From Arthrobacter sp. MYb214 (GTDB taxonomy: Bacteria > Actinomycetota > Actinomycetes > Actinomycetales > Micrococcaceae): a DNA stretch of 64,000 bases. The translations under genes were made by a program, and so were the position numbers. The stretch is taken from assembly GCF_002979865.1 (NCBI RefSeq), contig NZ_PCPZ01000001.1, positions 310,001 through 374,000 of the forward strand, read 5' to 3'. Each line of letters begins with the position of its first letter. The stretch's first letter is position 1. Positions 15,792 to 23,306 of this stretch are shown in pieces. Under the pieces are notes generated by a model. It ran no database searches and had not been told where the DNA came from. It saw only the letters and a list, made by a program, of their open reading frames with translations.

Positions 15792-17249
15792 GTGACCCAG
15801 CAGTCTGTCGTTGCCCAGCAAGAATGGAGCGGGCGCGAAGAGCTCGCCGAGGCCATGATCCCACTGATCGGACGTCTGTACCGCAAGAACAATGTGGTGA
15901 CCTCCGTCTACGGCCGCAAGCTGATCAACCAGTCCGCCATCGACATCATCAAGGCCCACCGCGTAGTGCGCCGCATCGATGGCGAAGAGCTCGACCTGAA
16001 CGACACCAAGGCCATCCTGGATGCCATCGAGGCCCTGAACGTCGGTTCGGTAGCAGTTGACCTCGGCCGCGTGAACAAGAAGTTCAAGGAATCCGGTTCC
16101 GCTGATTTGAACGCTTTCCTGGCTGATGAATTGGGCGAGAAGGTTGGCCAGGCCGGCGCAACCGACGCTGAACCCCAGGACGTTGTCCTCTACGGCTTCG
16201 GCCGCATCGGACGCCTGCTGGCCCGCATCCTGATCGAGCGTGGCGGCTACGGCCTGCGCCTGCGCGCCATCGTGGTCCGCAAGGGCTCGGATGACGACAT
16301 CGTCAAGCGCGCTTCGCTGCTGCGCCGCGACTCGGTGCACGGCCGCTTCGAAGGCTCGATCACGGTCGACGAGGAAAACAGCACGATCCTCGCCAACGGC
16401 ACCCTGATCAAGGTCATCTACTCGAATGACCCGACCACCGTCGACTACACCGAACACGGCATCGACAACGCCATCGTGGTGGACAACACCGGCCGCTGGC
16501 GCGATGAGGCCGGACTGTCCCAGCACCTGGCCGCCAAGGGCGTTTCCCGCGTGCTGCTGACCGCACCGGGCAAGGGCGATCTGAAGAACATCGTCCACGG
16601 CATCAACGATTCGTGGATCACCGCAGAAGACAAGATCGTCACCGCTGCCTCGTGCACCACCAATGCCATCACCCCAGTGCTCAAGGCCCTGAACGACAAG
16701 TTCGGTGTCACCCACGGGCACGTCGAGACCGTTCACTCGTTCACCAACGACCAGAACCTGATCGACAACTTCCACAAGGGCGAGCGCCGCGGCCGTTCGG
16801 CAGCGCTGAACATGGTGATCACCGAAACCGGTGCCGCCAAGGCAGTGGCCAAGGCCCTGCCGGAGTTCGAAGGCAAGCTGACCGGCAACGCGATCCGTGT
16901 ACCGACCCCGGATGTCTCCATGGCGATCTTGAACTTGAACCTGGAGAACGGGACCACCAAGGAAGAGCTCAATGCCTACCTGCGTGAAACCTCGCTGACC
17001 TCCAGCCTGCACAAGCAGATCGACTACATCGATTCGCCTGAGGTTGTCTCCACCGACTTCGTCGGCTCGCGCCGCGCCGGCATCGTTGACGGCCTGGCCA
17101 CTATCGTGTCCGGCAAGAACGCTGTCGTCTACGTTTGGTACGACAACGAGTTCGGCTACTCCTGCCAGGTTGTGCGCGTCATCGAATCGATGGCCGGCAC
17201 CCACCCGGCTGCAGTGCCTGCAGTGAAGGCTGAAGCCGTCACCGCCTAG
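15792..17249 (+). CDS. gap: Glyceraldehyde-3-phosphate dehydrogenase, long form
   Basis: A 485-residue GAPDH, oxidising glyceraldehyde-3-phosphate to 1,3-bisphosphoglycerate. It carries the roughly 130-residue N-terminal extension typical of the long actinobacterial/gamma-proteobacterial GAPDH, followed by the Rossmann motif YGFGRIGRLLAR and the active-site Cys in AASCTTNAITPV. The substrate-loop HSFTNDQNLIDN and C-terminal WYDNEFGYSCQVVR are also clear. GTG 15792 is supported by GGAAGGA seven bases upstream; an upstream extension in the frame is not protein-like. In organisms with two GAPDHs the long form is usually used in gluconeogenesis; that is family knowledge, not shown here. Confidence 0.95.
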   Translation: MTQQSVVAQQEWSGREELAEAMIPLIGRLYRKNNVVTSVYGRKLINQSAIDIIKAHRVVRRIDGEELDLNDTKAILDAIEALNVGSVAVDLGRVNKKFKESGSADLNAFLADELGEKVGQAGATDAEPQDVVLYGFGRIGRLLARILIERGGYGLRLRAIVVRKGSDDDIVKRASLLRRDSVHGRFEGSITVDEENSTILANGTLIKVIYSNDPTTVDYTEHGIDNAIVVDNTGRWRDEAGLSQHLAAKGVSRVLLTAPGKGDLKNIVHGINDSWITAEDKIVTAASCTTNAITPVLKALNDKFGVTHGHVETVHSFTNDQNLIDNFHKGERRGRSAALNMVITETGAAKAVAKALPEFEGKLTGNAIRVPTPDVSMAILNLNLENGTTKEELNAYLRETSLTSSLHKQIDYIDSPEVVSTDFVGSRRAGIVDGLATIVSGKNAVVYVWYDNEFGYSCQVVRVIESMAGTHPAAVPAVKAEAVTA

Positions 17250-17269
17250 GACCTCGCTGCTTGCAGCTG

Positions 17270-17314
17270 AAGGGACCATCCCAACGCATTGCGCGCTGGG
17301 ATGGTCCCTTTTGC
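17270..17314 (+). terminator. Terminator of gap
   Basis: Perfect 14-bp arms 17270-17283 and 17297-17310, then TTTTGC. Confidence 0.9.
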
Positions 17315-17571
17315 TATTCCATCCGGGTGGCACGAAGCCCTCCAAAGGACCTTCCGGGTCCAGGGGGCCAACGAGAACCAGTACCTGGCCAGCACCTCTC
17401 CAGCAAAGTCCAGGCAGGTCTCGACCTTTGCGCGCATCCGGGCGTGGAGGTCCGCTTGAGCCTGCGCCGTCCCTGCGTCAACGGCGGCTGCAGGTGCGCC
17501 GCTTCGCGGGCATCTCTGGACCCCCGCACTGCTAGGCTTTAGGCCATCAAGCATTGGATCGAGGTTGGTTA
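17315..17571. other. GC-rich intergenic stretch after gap
   Basis: About 250 bases with no supportable gene. The overlapping frames on both strands are Arg/Pro-rich and lack ribosome sites. The last 20 bases contain the GAGG ribosome site for the next gene. Confidence 0.4.
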
Positions 17572-18618
17572 ATGGACAGTACCCGGACGCTGGCGGCGCG
17601 CATGGCGAGCCAGCTGCTACTGGAGCCGGCAGAATCCGTACTGCAGGCCGCAGAACACATGCTCGCGTTCCAGTCCCAGGACTTCGCTGCAGGACGCTAC
17701 GCGCTGGCTCAGCGCTCCGCAGCGCAAGAATCCCGCCAGCAAGTCGATGCGCTCTTCAGCGACGGCCGGCTCGTGCGGTCATGGACCATGCGGGGCACGC
17801 TGCATATCTGCTTGGCCGAAGATGCGCGCTGGATGACTCGCGCAACACGTGAACGCACCTTGCGCTCCTCGGCCACACGGATGCGGGGACTGCAGATCGG
17901 CACCCAGGACATTGACCAGGCAGCTGGCATCATCAGCGCGCATCTGCAGGAGCACGGGCAAGCCAGCCGCTCCGCGCTCTTCAAGGCACTGAACCAGAAT
18001 GGAATGGAGACCGGCCAGCAGCGAGGACTGGTTATCCTGCAGGTCCTCGTCCTGGACGGGTTGATCTGCCAGGGGCCCATTCCACAAGACGCGAAACTCA
18101 TCGCGCAGGACTTCGTGCTCGTGGATGAATGGATTGCAAGTCACCGGGAACCAGGAGATCCGTTGGCGCAACTCTTGCGCCGGTACCTGCACTCGCATGG
18201 GCCAGCTACCCTTCGCGACGCAGCCTGGTACACGGGACAGACGCTGACCACCATGAGAACCGCCGCAGAAGCACTCGGCGGCTTGCTGTCCAGCGCAGGA
18301 AGCGATGAGCGCGGGGAGGGCTACTGGGTCATCGCCGGCAGCCGCGCCCACCGGGAGCTTGAAGCGATGGAGCCCACCGGGCTGCCACTGCGCCTGCTCG
18401 GTCCCTTTGACGAGTACTACCTGGGCTACGCGAATCGCACGCTGGTAGCCGACGAGCAGATGGCTGCGCAGATCCTGCCCGGCAAGAACGGCATGTTCCT
18501 GCCCTTCTGGCTAGAACAAGGCAGGGCTTCGAAGCTCTGGAACGCAGAAACAGCGCCCACCGGCAAAATCGGTGCGGCGCTGCATCAGCGGTATCTGGAC
18601 TTCAAGACTGCCCGGTAG
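17572..18618 (+). CDS. Winged-helix DNA-binding protein, HTH_42/AlkZ-like
   Basis: A 348-residue protein of the HTH_42 (YcaQ/AlkZ-like) family, which includes DNA glycosylases for interstrand crosslinks and bulky N-alkyl adducts. The AlkZ catalytic region (Q-x-Q or Q-x-D) aligns with AFQSQDFAAGRYAL at about residues 33-46, and the conserved RSWTMRGTLHICLAED block follows near 70. Three tandem winged-helix units are expected across the rest, with the conserved PFDEYYLGYANR near the C-terminus. Many members have no proven glycosylase activity. ATG 17572 is chosen over an upstream TTG because GAGG lies 7 bases before it. Single gene, convergent with def. Confidence 0.8.
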   Translation: MDSTRTLAARMASQLLLEPAESVLQAAEHMLAFQSQDFAAGRYALAQRSAAQESRQQVDALFSDGRLVRSWTMRGTLHICLAEDARWMTRATRERTLRSSATRMRGLQIGTQDIDQAAGIISAHLQEHGQASRSALFKALNQNGMETGQQRGLVILQVLVLDGLICQGPIPQDAKLIAQDFVLVDEWIASHREPGDPLAQLLRRYLHSHGPATLRDAAWYTGQTLTTMRTAAEALGGLLSSAGSDERGEGYWVIAGSRAHRELEAMEPTGLPLRLLGPFDEYYLGYANRTLVADEQMAAQILPGKNGMFLPFWLEQGRASKLWNAETAPTGKIGAALHQRYLDFKTAR

Positions 18619-18630
18619 GCGGCGGGAGGC

Positions 18631-19203
18631 CTAGTGGCCGAATGGATCCTCATCGGTACCCGGCAACCAGGTGTTGCCAGGCACGCCCCAACCCAGAGCC
18701 TTCTTGGCCTTCTTCCACTTCTTCTCCCAGCGTGGCTGCAACTTGTCCACGTAGAGGTAGCCATCAAGGTGGTCGTACTCGTGCTGCATGATGCGCGCGA
18801 ACCAGCCGTGCGCTTCGAAAGAGATCGGATTGCCGAACTCGTCGAAACCCTCCACCTTCGCATAGTCGGCACGCTGCAGCGGGTAGTTCAACCCGGGCAC
18901 GGACAAGCAGCCCTCGGAGTCGTCATCAGCATCTGCGGGAGCCTGCGACACCTTTGAAAGCGTCAGCTTGGGGTTGATCACTACGCCCCGCTCGGGAGCA
19001 TCGTCCTGGTCCGCGAAGACGTAGGTGAACATGCGCAGGCCCAAACCGATCTGCGGAGCCGCCAGGCCCACGCCATGCGCTTCATCCATGGTGAGGTGCA
19101 TATCGGCAACGAGCTCGCGCAAGGCGCCATCAAACTCGGTGACCTCCACCGCACGCTTGTGAAGTACAGGTTCTCCGTAAACAGTGATCTGCCGAATAGG
19201 CAC
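18631..19203 (-). CDS. def: Peptide deformylase
   Basis: Removes the formyl group from N-terminal formylmethionine. All three PDF motifs are intact: GVGLAAPQ, EGCLSVPG and QHEYDHLDG, which give the Cys and two His metal ligands and the catalytic Glu (Gln-His-Glu form). At 190 residues it is a type I actinobacterial PDF with a Lys/Trp-rich C-terminal tail (RWEKKWKKAKKALGWG). GTG 19203 is preferred because AAAGGA lies 9-10 bases upstream; a TTG 18 bases earlier would overlap that site. It is followed on the same strand side by the acyl-CoA dehydrogenase gene upstream, 25 bp away, so the two may be co-transcribed. Confidence 0.95.
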   Translation of the reverse strand: MPIRQITVYGEPVLHKRAVEVTEFDGALRELVADMHLTMDEAHGVGLAAPQIGLGLRMFTYVFADQDDAPERGVVINPKLTLSKVSQAPADADDDSEGCLSVPGLNYPLQRADYAKVEGFDEFGNPISFEAHGWFARIMQHEYDHLDGYLYVDKLQPRWEKKWKKAKKALGWGVPGNTWLPGTDEDPFGH

Positions 19204-19227
19204 GTGATCGGTTCCTTTCAAAAGTGC

Positions 19228-20376
19228 TTAGAGTGCTCGTCCAATAGTTTCACGCATGATCTCGCTTGTGCCACCAAAGATGGTCAGCAAGCGGGAGGCA
19301 GTGAAGGACTGGGCAATCGGGTACTCCATGATGTAGCCATAGCCGCCATGCAGCTGCAATGCCTGATCGGAAAGCTTTTTAGCGCTCTCACTAGCCCAAA
19401 GCTTGACCTCGGCAGCCTCGGAAGGATCCAGCTCGCCGTCGTTGAATGCCAGGACGGCCCGGTCCACGAAGCTCTGGGTGACATGCGCCTCAGTCTTCAG
19501 GTTAGCCAGTTCGAAACGGGTGTTCTGGTACTCGGTCAGCGCCTGGCCAAAGGTCGAGCGGTTCTTCGCATGCTCCAGCGCCTGCTCGAAGGACGCGGTG
19601 CAGATCGCCGAGGCAGCCACGGCAATAGCCAGACGGGCCTGGGGAAGCTGCGCCTTGACATAGGACAGGCCCTGTCCAGCCTCGCCAACAAGATCCGCAG
19701 ACGAGACGCGGACATCGTCGAAGAACAGCTCAGCGGTATCAGAAGCCCGCAGCCCAATCTTGTCGAAGGGGCTGCCGTTGGTGTACCCCTCGGAACGCTC
19801 GACCATGAACAGCGAGAATGACTGCTCGCCCGCACGTCCGCTCTCGCCATCGGTGCGCGCAAGCACCAGAGCGGCATCGCCAAACGCAGCATTGCCGATG
19901 AAAGTCTTCTGGCCGCTAATCAGCCAGTCATCCCCATCGCGGACCGCCTTGGTGCGCACCGCGCGCAGGTCAGATCCAGCGCCAGGCTCGGTAAACGCGC
20001 AGGAGGTAATGGTGGAGCCATCGACCATGCGTGGAAGCCACTTGGCCTTGAGCTCGGCAGAGCCGTAGGAGAGCAGGTACGGCAGCACCAGGTCGTCGTG
20101 CAGGTGGAAGGCCAAGGCTACGGACAGATGCCCCGAACGCACGAGCTGCTCATCAAGCACTACACGGAAGCGGTAATCATCGATGCCCATGCCACCGAAC
20201 TGCTCAGGCACTGCAAGACCCAGCAGGCCGTTTTCACCGGCAGACTGCCACACCTCGCGGGGGATCTGATGATCCTTTTCCCACTGAGCGTATTTACCGG
20301 AAATCTCCCGGGCGTTGAATTCCGTAGCCAGTTCACGGAACTGCTCGTGGTCCTCTTCAAAGAGCGCGCGTTTCAC
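19228..20376 (-). CDS. Acyl-CoA dehydrogenase family protein
   Basis: A 382-residue FAD enzyme of the long-chain acyl-CoA dehydrogenase subgroup. N-terminal helical domain (KRALFEEDHEQFREL), FAD-binding CAFTEPGAGSDL and the C-terminal LHGGYGYIMEYPIAQ plus FGGTSEIMRETIGR are diagnostic. The position of the MCAD base is Gly (FGGTS), as in LCAD, whose base sits in LPQERL; here that stretch is LPQARL, so the usual glutamate is missing at both sites. GTG 20376 gives the canonical start and has GAAAGG upstream; ATG 20442 or 20412 are longer options. Electron-transfer flavoprotein would be the partner. Substrate unknown. Confidence 0.88.
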   Translation of the reverse strand: MKRALFEEDHEQFRELATEFNAREISGKYAQWEKDHQIPREVWQSAGENGLLGLAVPEQFGGMGIDDYRFRVVLDEQLVRSGHLSVALAFHLHDDLVLPYLLSYGSAELKAKWLPRMVDGSTITSCAFTEPGAGSDLRAVRTKAVRDGDDWLISGQKTFIGNAAFGDAALVLARTDGESGRAGEQSFSLFMVERSEGYTNGSPFDKIGLRASDTAELFFDDVRVSSADLVGEAGQGLSYVKAQLPQARLAIAVAASAICTASFEQALEHAKNRSTFGQALTEYQNTRFELANLKTEAHVTQSFVDRAVLAFNDGELDPSEAAEVKLWASESAKKLSDQALQLHGGYGYIMEYPIAQSFTASRLLTIFGGTSEIMRETIGRAL

Positions 20377-20570
20377 AGGGGGAGTACCTTTCGGTGGATG
20401 GAACGAAGGCATAAAGCTCACTGGCTTGCCGAAGTACATCATCCATTATGGTCGCTCAGGCCAATGCGTGCCTATTCGCCAGGGCAAACAACGATTCAAG
20501 TCACTAGATAACGCAAAAAGTCTCGAAAAACACGGGGGTAGACCCCAAAACACAACGCATTCGAACATAG

Positions 20571-20586
20571 TTTCGAATCCGTGTTC
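20571..20586. promoter_or_regulatory. LexA/SOS-box-like palindrome
   Basis: TCGAAC-ATAG-TTTCGA differs from the actinobacterial SOS box TCGAAC-N4-GTTCGA by one base, and the symmetry extends outwards (ATTCGAA...TTCGAAT). No obvious damage-response gene starts next to it; the nearest start is the acyl-CoA dehydrogenase, 195 bases away. Confidence 0.35.
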
Positions 20587-21162
20587 CTAGCCACCGAAAT
20601 ATGACTTAACACCGCATCCGGGCAGCACTGCGCTCGCCGGCAGGTTCGAACTGCCTGTTCAATCGGTCCTGTCGGCGACGAATCTGCAACCGGCATCCGT
20701 GCGTGATGGCGTTGGCTTCACCGGAGACAGTGATACTTCGAATAGGGGCCTAGGGGAGGCAAGTGGCTCGTTATGCAGGGGCGGGCAGTGCCAATAATGC
20801 AACCCTGGACTGTCCCGCGGGTTGCGGATCACTCCACGCGAAATCGACCCGGTTGCCGCTTGATGGAATCCGCTTGTTTCGAGACTGCTGGCAGGGTTGC
20901 GTGCGATCGCGTCGAGGCGCCCGACCTGTGCCATGGAAGCGATCTTTTCGGCGTCGGCAGGGTGCCTGGGCATCTGGTGGTTCCATGCGGTGGCAATTGC
21001 CGGCGGTGAAGGCGGGTTGGCGGCTAGCGGCGCGATGCTGAACGCCGTGTCGGATTCGCTGGCGGGGACTGGTGGCGAGTGCCTCTGGATTCCAGATGTT
21101 CGGTCTGGAATCAACGAGGCCCGGTGCCTTGCTGATTGCGCTTCAAGGCGTCGGAAACGAGA

Positions 21163-21202
21163 AAAGACCTGGTTCGGAATTTCCATTCCGAACCAGGTCT
21201 TT
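21163..21202 (-). terminator. Terminator of first tRNA-His
   Basis: Perfect 18-bp stem with a 4-base loop, then TTCTCG on the minus strand. Confidence 0.85.
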
Positions 21203-21207
21203 CGATC

Positions 21208-21284
21208 TGGGGTGAGTAACGGGGTTTGAACCCGCGACCTTCTGGACCACAACCAGACGCTCTACCGACTGAGCTATACCCACC
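21208..21284 (-). tRNA. tRNA-His (GTG), copy 1
   Basis: Full cloverleaf on the minus strand: acceptor GTGGGTA/TACTCAC, D-arm AGCTCAGTCGGTAGAGC, anticodon loop TTGTGGT (anticodon GTG), T-arm GCGGGTTCAAACCCCGT, and the identity-specific extra G-1 opposite discriminator C73. CCA is encoded. Confidence 0.97.
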
Positions 21285-21615
21285 ATGTCTACTTCGTTAC
21301 TAGTCAGAAGCTGTAGTGCTCATGATCTCGTACCGGGCAACGAGAAATACTATACACGTATCCAGGCCGGAAATACCAATTCGCATGGAGCCATTTCCGG
21401 GATTGTGACGGGATGCTCATTATTCATGGCCGTGGGGCTGTTGCTCGCCGCTGAACTGCCTCATGAGATGGATCCCCGTGCCGTGATCATCCCTTTGCTT
21501 GCAGTACCTTAGGGAATGGCTTTGCCGCGGGTCCGGGGCACAGCTGCGCTAGGCATCGACGGTGGAAGCCGATATAGTTCGAGCCACCGTGAAGAATTGA
21601 TGATGGGGGGAATTC
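21285..21615. other. Upstream region of tRNA-His copy 1
   Basis: About 330 bases without a gene. The 22-base block at 21336-21357 is identical to 22405-22426 before the second tRNA-His. On the minus strand it holds TATAGTAT, a likely -10, about 65 bases before the tRNA. Confidence 0.6.
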
Positions 21616-22179
21616 TTGGGCATTGACGATCTTCTGGAAGCCTTGAATGCTGGCCAGAGAATTACCGCCGGTTCGCCGCTGCATGCGCTCATGCATAGCA
21701 CAAGCCAGGACGCGCTGCGCATTTGCGCGGAGCTGAACGACGGCTACCGCAGCCCAGGGCAAGTGCGGGATTTGCTGCGGCAGCTGACCGGAACGAACGT
21801 TGACGACTCGGTGGTGCTATTCCCGCCGTTCAACTCGGAGTTTGGCCGCAATATCGAACTGGGGAAAAACGTCTTCATCAATGCTGGCTGCAAATTCCAG
21901 GACCAAGGCGGCATCAGTATCGGGGATGAGTGCTTGATTGGGCACAACGTCGTTGTGGCAACACTTAATCACGATCTTGAACCTGCTCGGCGGGCGGATA
22001 TGATTCCGGCTCCAGTGATCATTGGGCGCAACGTCTGGATTGGCGCGAACGCGACCATACTTTCCGGTGTCACGATCGGCGAGAACGCAGTTGTCGCTGC
22101 CGCCGCGGTCGTAACGAAAGACGTACCTGCCGGCGCTGTTGTGGTTGGCTCGCCAGCCAGGGTGGTGCGCACGGTCTAA
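21616..22179 (+). CDS. Maltose/galactoside O-acetyltransferase-like (LbH) protein
   Basis: A 187-residue acetyltransferase of the NodL/LacA/Maa type. The N-terminal capping helix region (EALNAGQRITAG...) is followed by left-handed beta-helix hexapeptides. The catalytic His is in ATLNHDLEP, the loop IGRNVWIGANATILSGVTIG and the end AVVVGSPARVVR are diagnostic. The acceptor (sugar or other hydroxyl compound) is unknown. The start is TTG 21616, preceded by GGGGGAA; no better start exists. The gene lies between two tRNA-His copies and is transcribed against them. Confidence 0.85.
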   Translation: MGIDDLLEALNAGQRITAGSPLHALMHSTSQDALRICAELNDGYRSPGQVRDLLRQLTGTNVDDSVVLFPPFNSEFGRNIELGKNVFINAGCKFQDQGGISIGDECLIGHNVVVATLNHDLEPARRADMIPAPVIIGRNVWIGANATILSGVTIGENAVVAAAAVVTKDVPAGAVVVGSPARVVRTV

Positions 22180-22231
22180 TTCTGCGGCTCGTCAGCTGAG
22201 CGGCGGCGTTGCCAGGCGTGCGGGTAAAGCA

Positions 22232-22271
22232 AAAGACTCGATCCGGAACTTTCGTTCTGGATCGAGTCTTT
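22232..22271 (-). terminator. Terminator of second tRNA-His
   Basis: Eighteen-bp stem with one G-U pair and loop TTTC, homologous in position but not in sequence to the first tRNA terminator. Confidence 0.8.
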
Positions 22272-22276
22272 GTCTC

Positions 22277-22353
22277 TGGGGTGAGTAACGGGGTTTGAAC
22301 CCGCGACCTTCTGGACCACAACCAGACGCTCTACCGACTGAGCTATACCCACC
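22277..22353 (-). tRNA. tRNA-His (GTG), copy 2
   Basis: Identical to copy 1 over the full tRNA including encoded CCA and G-1. The flank on the 5' side (ACTAGTCAGAA and the 22-base promoter block) is also shared, so the repeat unit is about 1069 bp long with the acetyltransferase gene inside. Confidence 0.97.
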
Positions 22354-22404
22354 ATGTTTGCTTCGTTACTAGTCAGAACGCTTTTGCGAACCAATTCCGT
22401 ATCT

Positions 22405-22426
22405 GGCAACGAGAAATACTATACAC
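22405..22426 (-). promoter_or_regulatory. Conserved promoter block of tRNA-His copy 2
   Basis: Same 22 bases as 21336-21357; TATAGT on the minus strand is the likely -10. Confidence 0.6.
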
Positions 22427-22452
22427 ACAATTCCGCGCTTGGTGCCAATCGG

Positions 22453-22500
22453 AAGGCCCCTGGGACACTGTGCAGTGCATCACCAATGCGCCGGGGCCTT
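22453..22500 (-). terminator. Terminator-like hairpin after orn
   Basis: AAGGCCCC at 22453-22460 pairs with GGGGCCTT at 22493-22500, with a 32-base loop. Confidence 0.5.
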
Positions 22501-22510
22501 CGTTTAGCGG

Positions 22511-23122
22511 TTAGCCGGCGCTTTGGGTGATCCCGGCGGCGATCTTCCTGGCCTCATCGGAGGTTGGCCCCGGCGCCGGCACCATGATGGCGTCGCGGTA
22601 GTAGCGAAGCTCGTTGATCGAATCCTGGATGTCGCCCAGTGCGCGATGGTTGCCGGTCTTGGCTGGAGCGCCGTAGTGCGCCTTCGGGAACCAGCGGCGG
22701 CTCAGCTCCTTCAAGGTCGACACGTCGATAATGCGGTAGTGCAGGTGCTCAATGACCTCAGGCATATCGCGTGCCAAGAAGTTCTTGTCGGTGCCCACCG
22801 AGTTGCCGCCCAGCAACGCCTTGTTCGGCTCCGGAACGTGCTTCTTGATGTAGTCGACCACCAGGCGCTGGGCTTCCTCCATGGAAATGCCGTTCTCCAG
22901 CTCGGGCAGCAGGCCGCTAACCACATGCATATTGCGAACGAAATCATCCATCTGCGCCAGAGCTGCCGGCTCGGGCTTGATGACTACCTGGATGCCCTCG
23001 TCGACGATCTCCAGATCGGAGTCGGTAATGAGCACTGCTACTTCGATCAATGCGTCGTTAACCAGATCCAAGCCGGTCATTTCGCAATCGATCCATACAA
23101 TTTTTTCTGAGTTACTAGCCAC
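22511..23122 (-). CDS. orn: Oligoribonuclease
   Basis: A 203-residue DEDDh 3'-5' exoribonuclease degrading the last di- to pentanucleotides of RNA decay, including pGpG from c-di-GMP. Exo I is IVWIDCEMTGLD, Exo II GGNSVGTDKNFLARDMPE and Exo III HRALGDIQDSINEL, giving the four acidic metal ligands and the His. Start is GTG 23122. No ribosome site is present, but TAGATT lies six bases upstream on the minus strand, so the mRNA is predicted to be leaderless. Stands alone, divergent from the mannosyltransferase pair. Confidence 0.95.
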   Translation of the reverse strand: MASNSEKIVWIDCEMTGLDLVNDALIEVAVLITDSDLEIVDEGIQVVIKPEPAALAQMDDFVRNMHVVSGLLPELENGISMEEAQRLVVDYIKKHVPEPNKALLGGNSVGTDKNFLARDMPEVIEHLHYRIIDVSTLKELSRRWFPKAHYGAPAKTGNHRALGDIQDSINELRYYRDAIMVPAPGPTSDEARKIAAGITQSAG

Positions 23123-23306
23123 GTAACCAATCTACACTTCAAGCAGCGCTGTGGGGGAGCGCACCCTCGTCGCACGGCGGAAGGACAGTGTTTCAACCGG
23201 CCTGGACGCGTGCTCGATGCTAAAATCGTCTGAGATTTCCGGCTGTTGAATTGCCTGCTTGCAAGGGCGCGGCACATGCGACGCTGGCTTAATTACTCTC
23301 GAACTC

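Larger units (their letters stand above)
20443..21207. other. 765-bp gene-poor stretch with an SOS-like box
   Basis: No frame here looks like a real protein: the longest minus frame runs through the tRNA and its composition is random. A near-perfect SOS-type palindrome is noted separately. The segment could be remnant DNA downstream of a tRNA gene. Confidence 0.45.

Noticed and set aside
17246-17554. A 102-codon minus frame after gap
   Set aside because: It covers the gap terminator and has GC-rich random composition.
20659-21252. A 197-codon minus-strand reading frame over the gene-poor stretch and tRNA-His
   Set aside because: It begins inside the tRNA gene, has no ribosome site and a random-like Arg/Pro/Ser composition.
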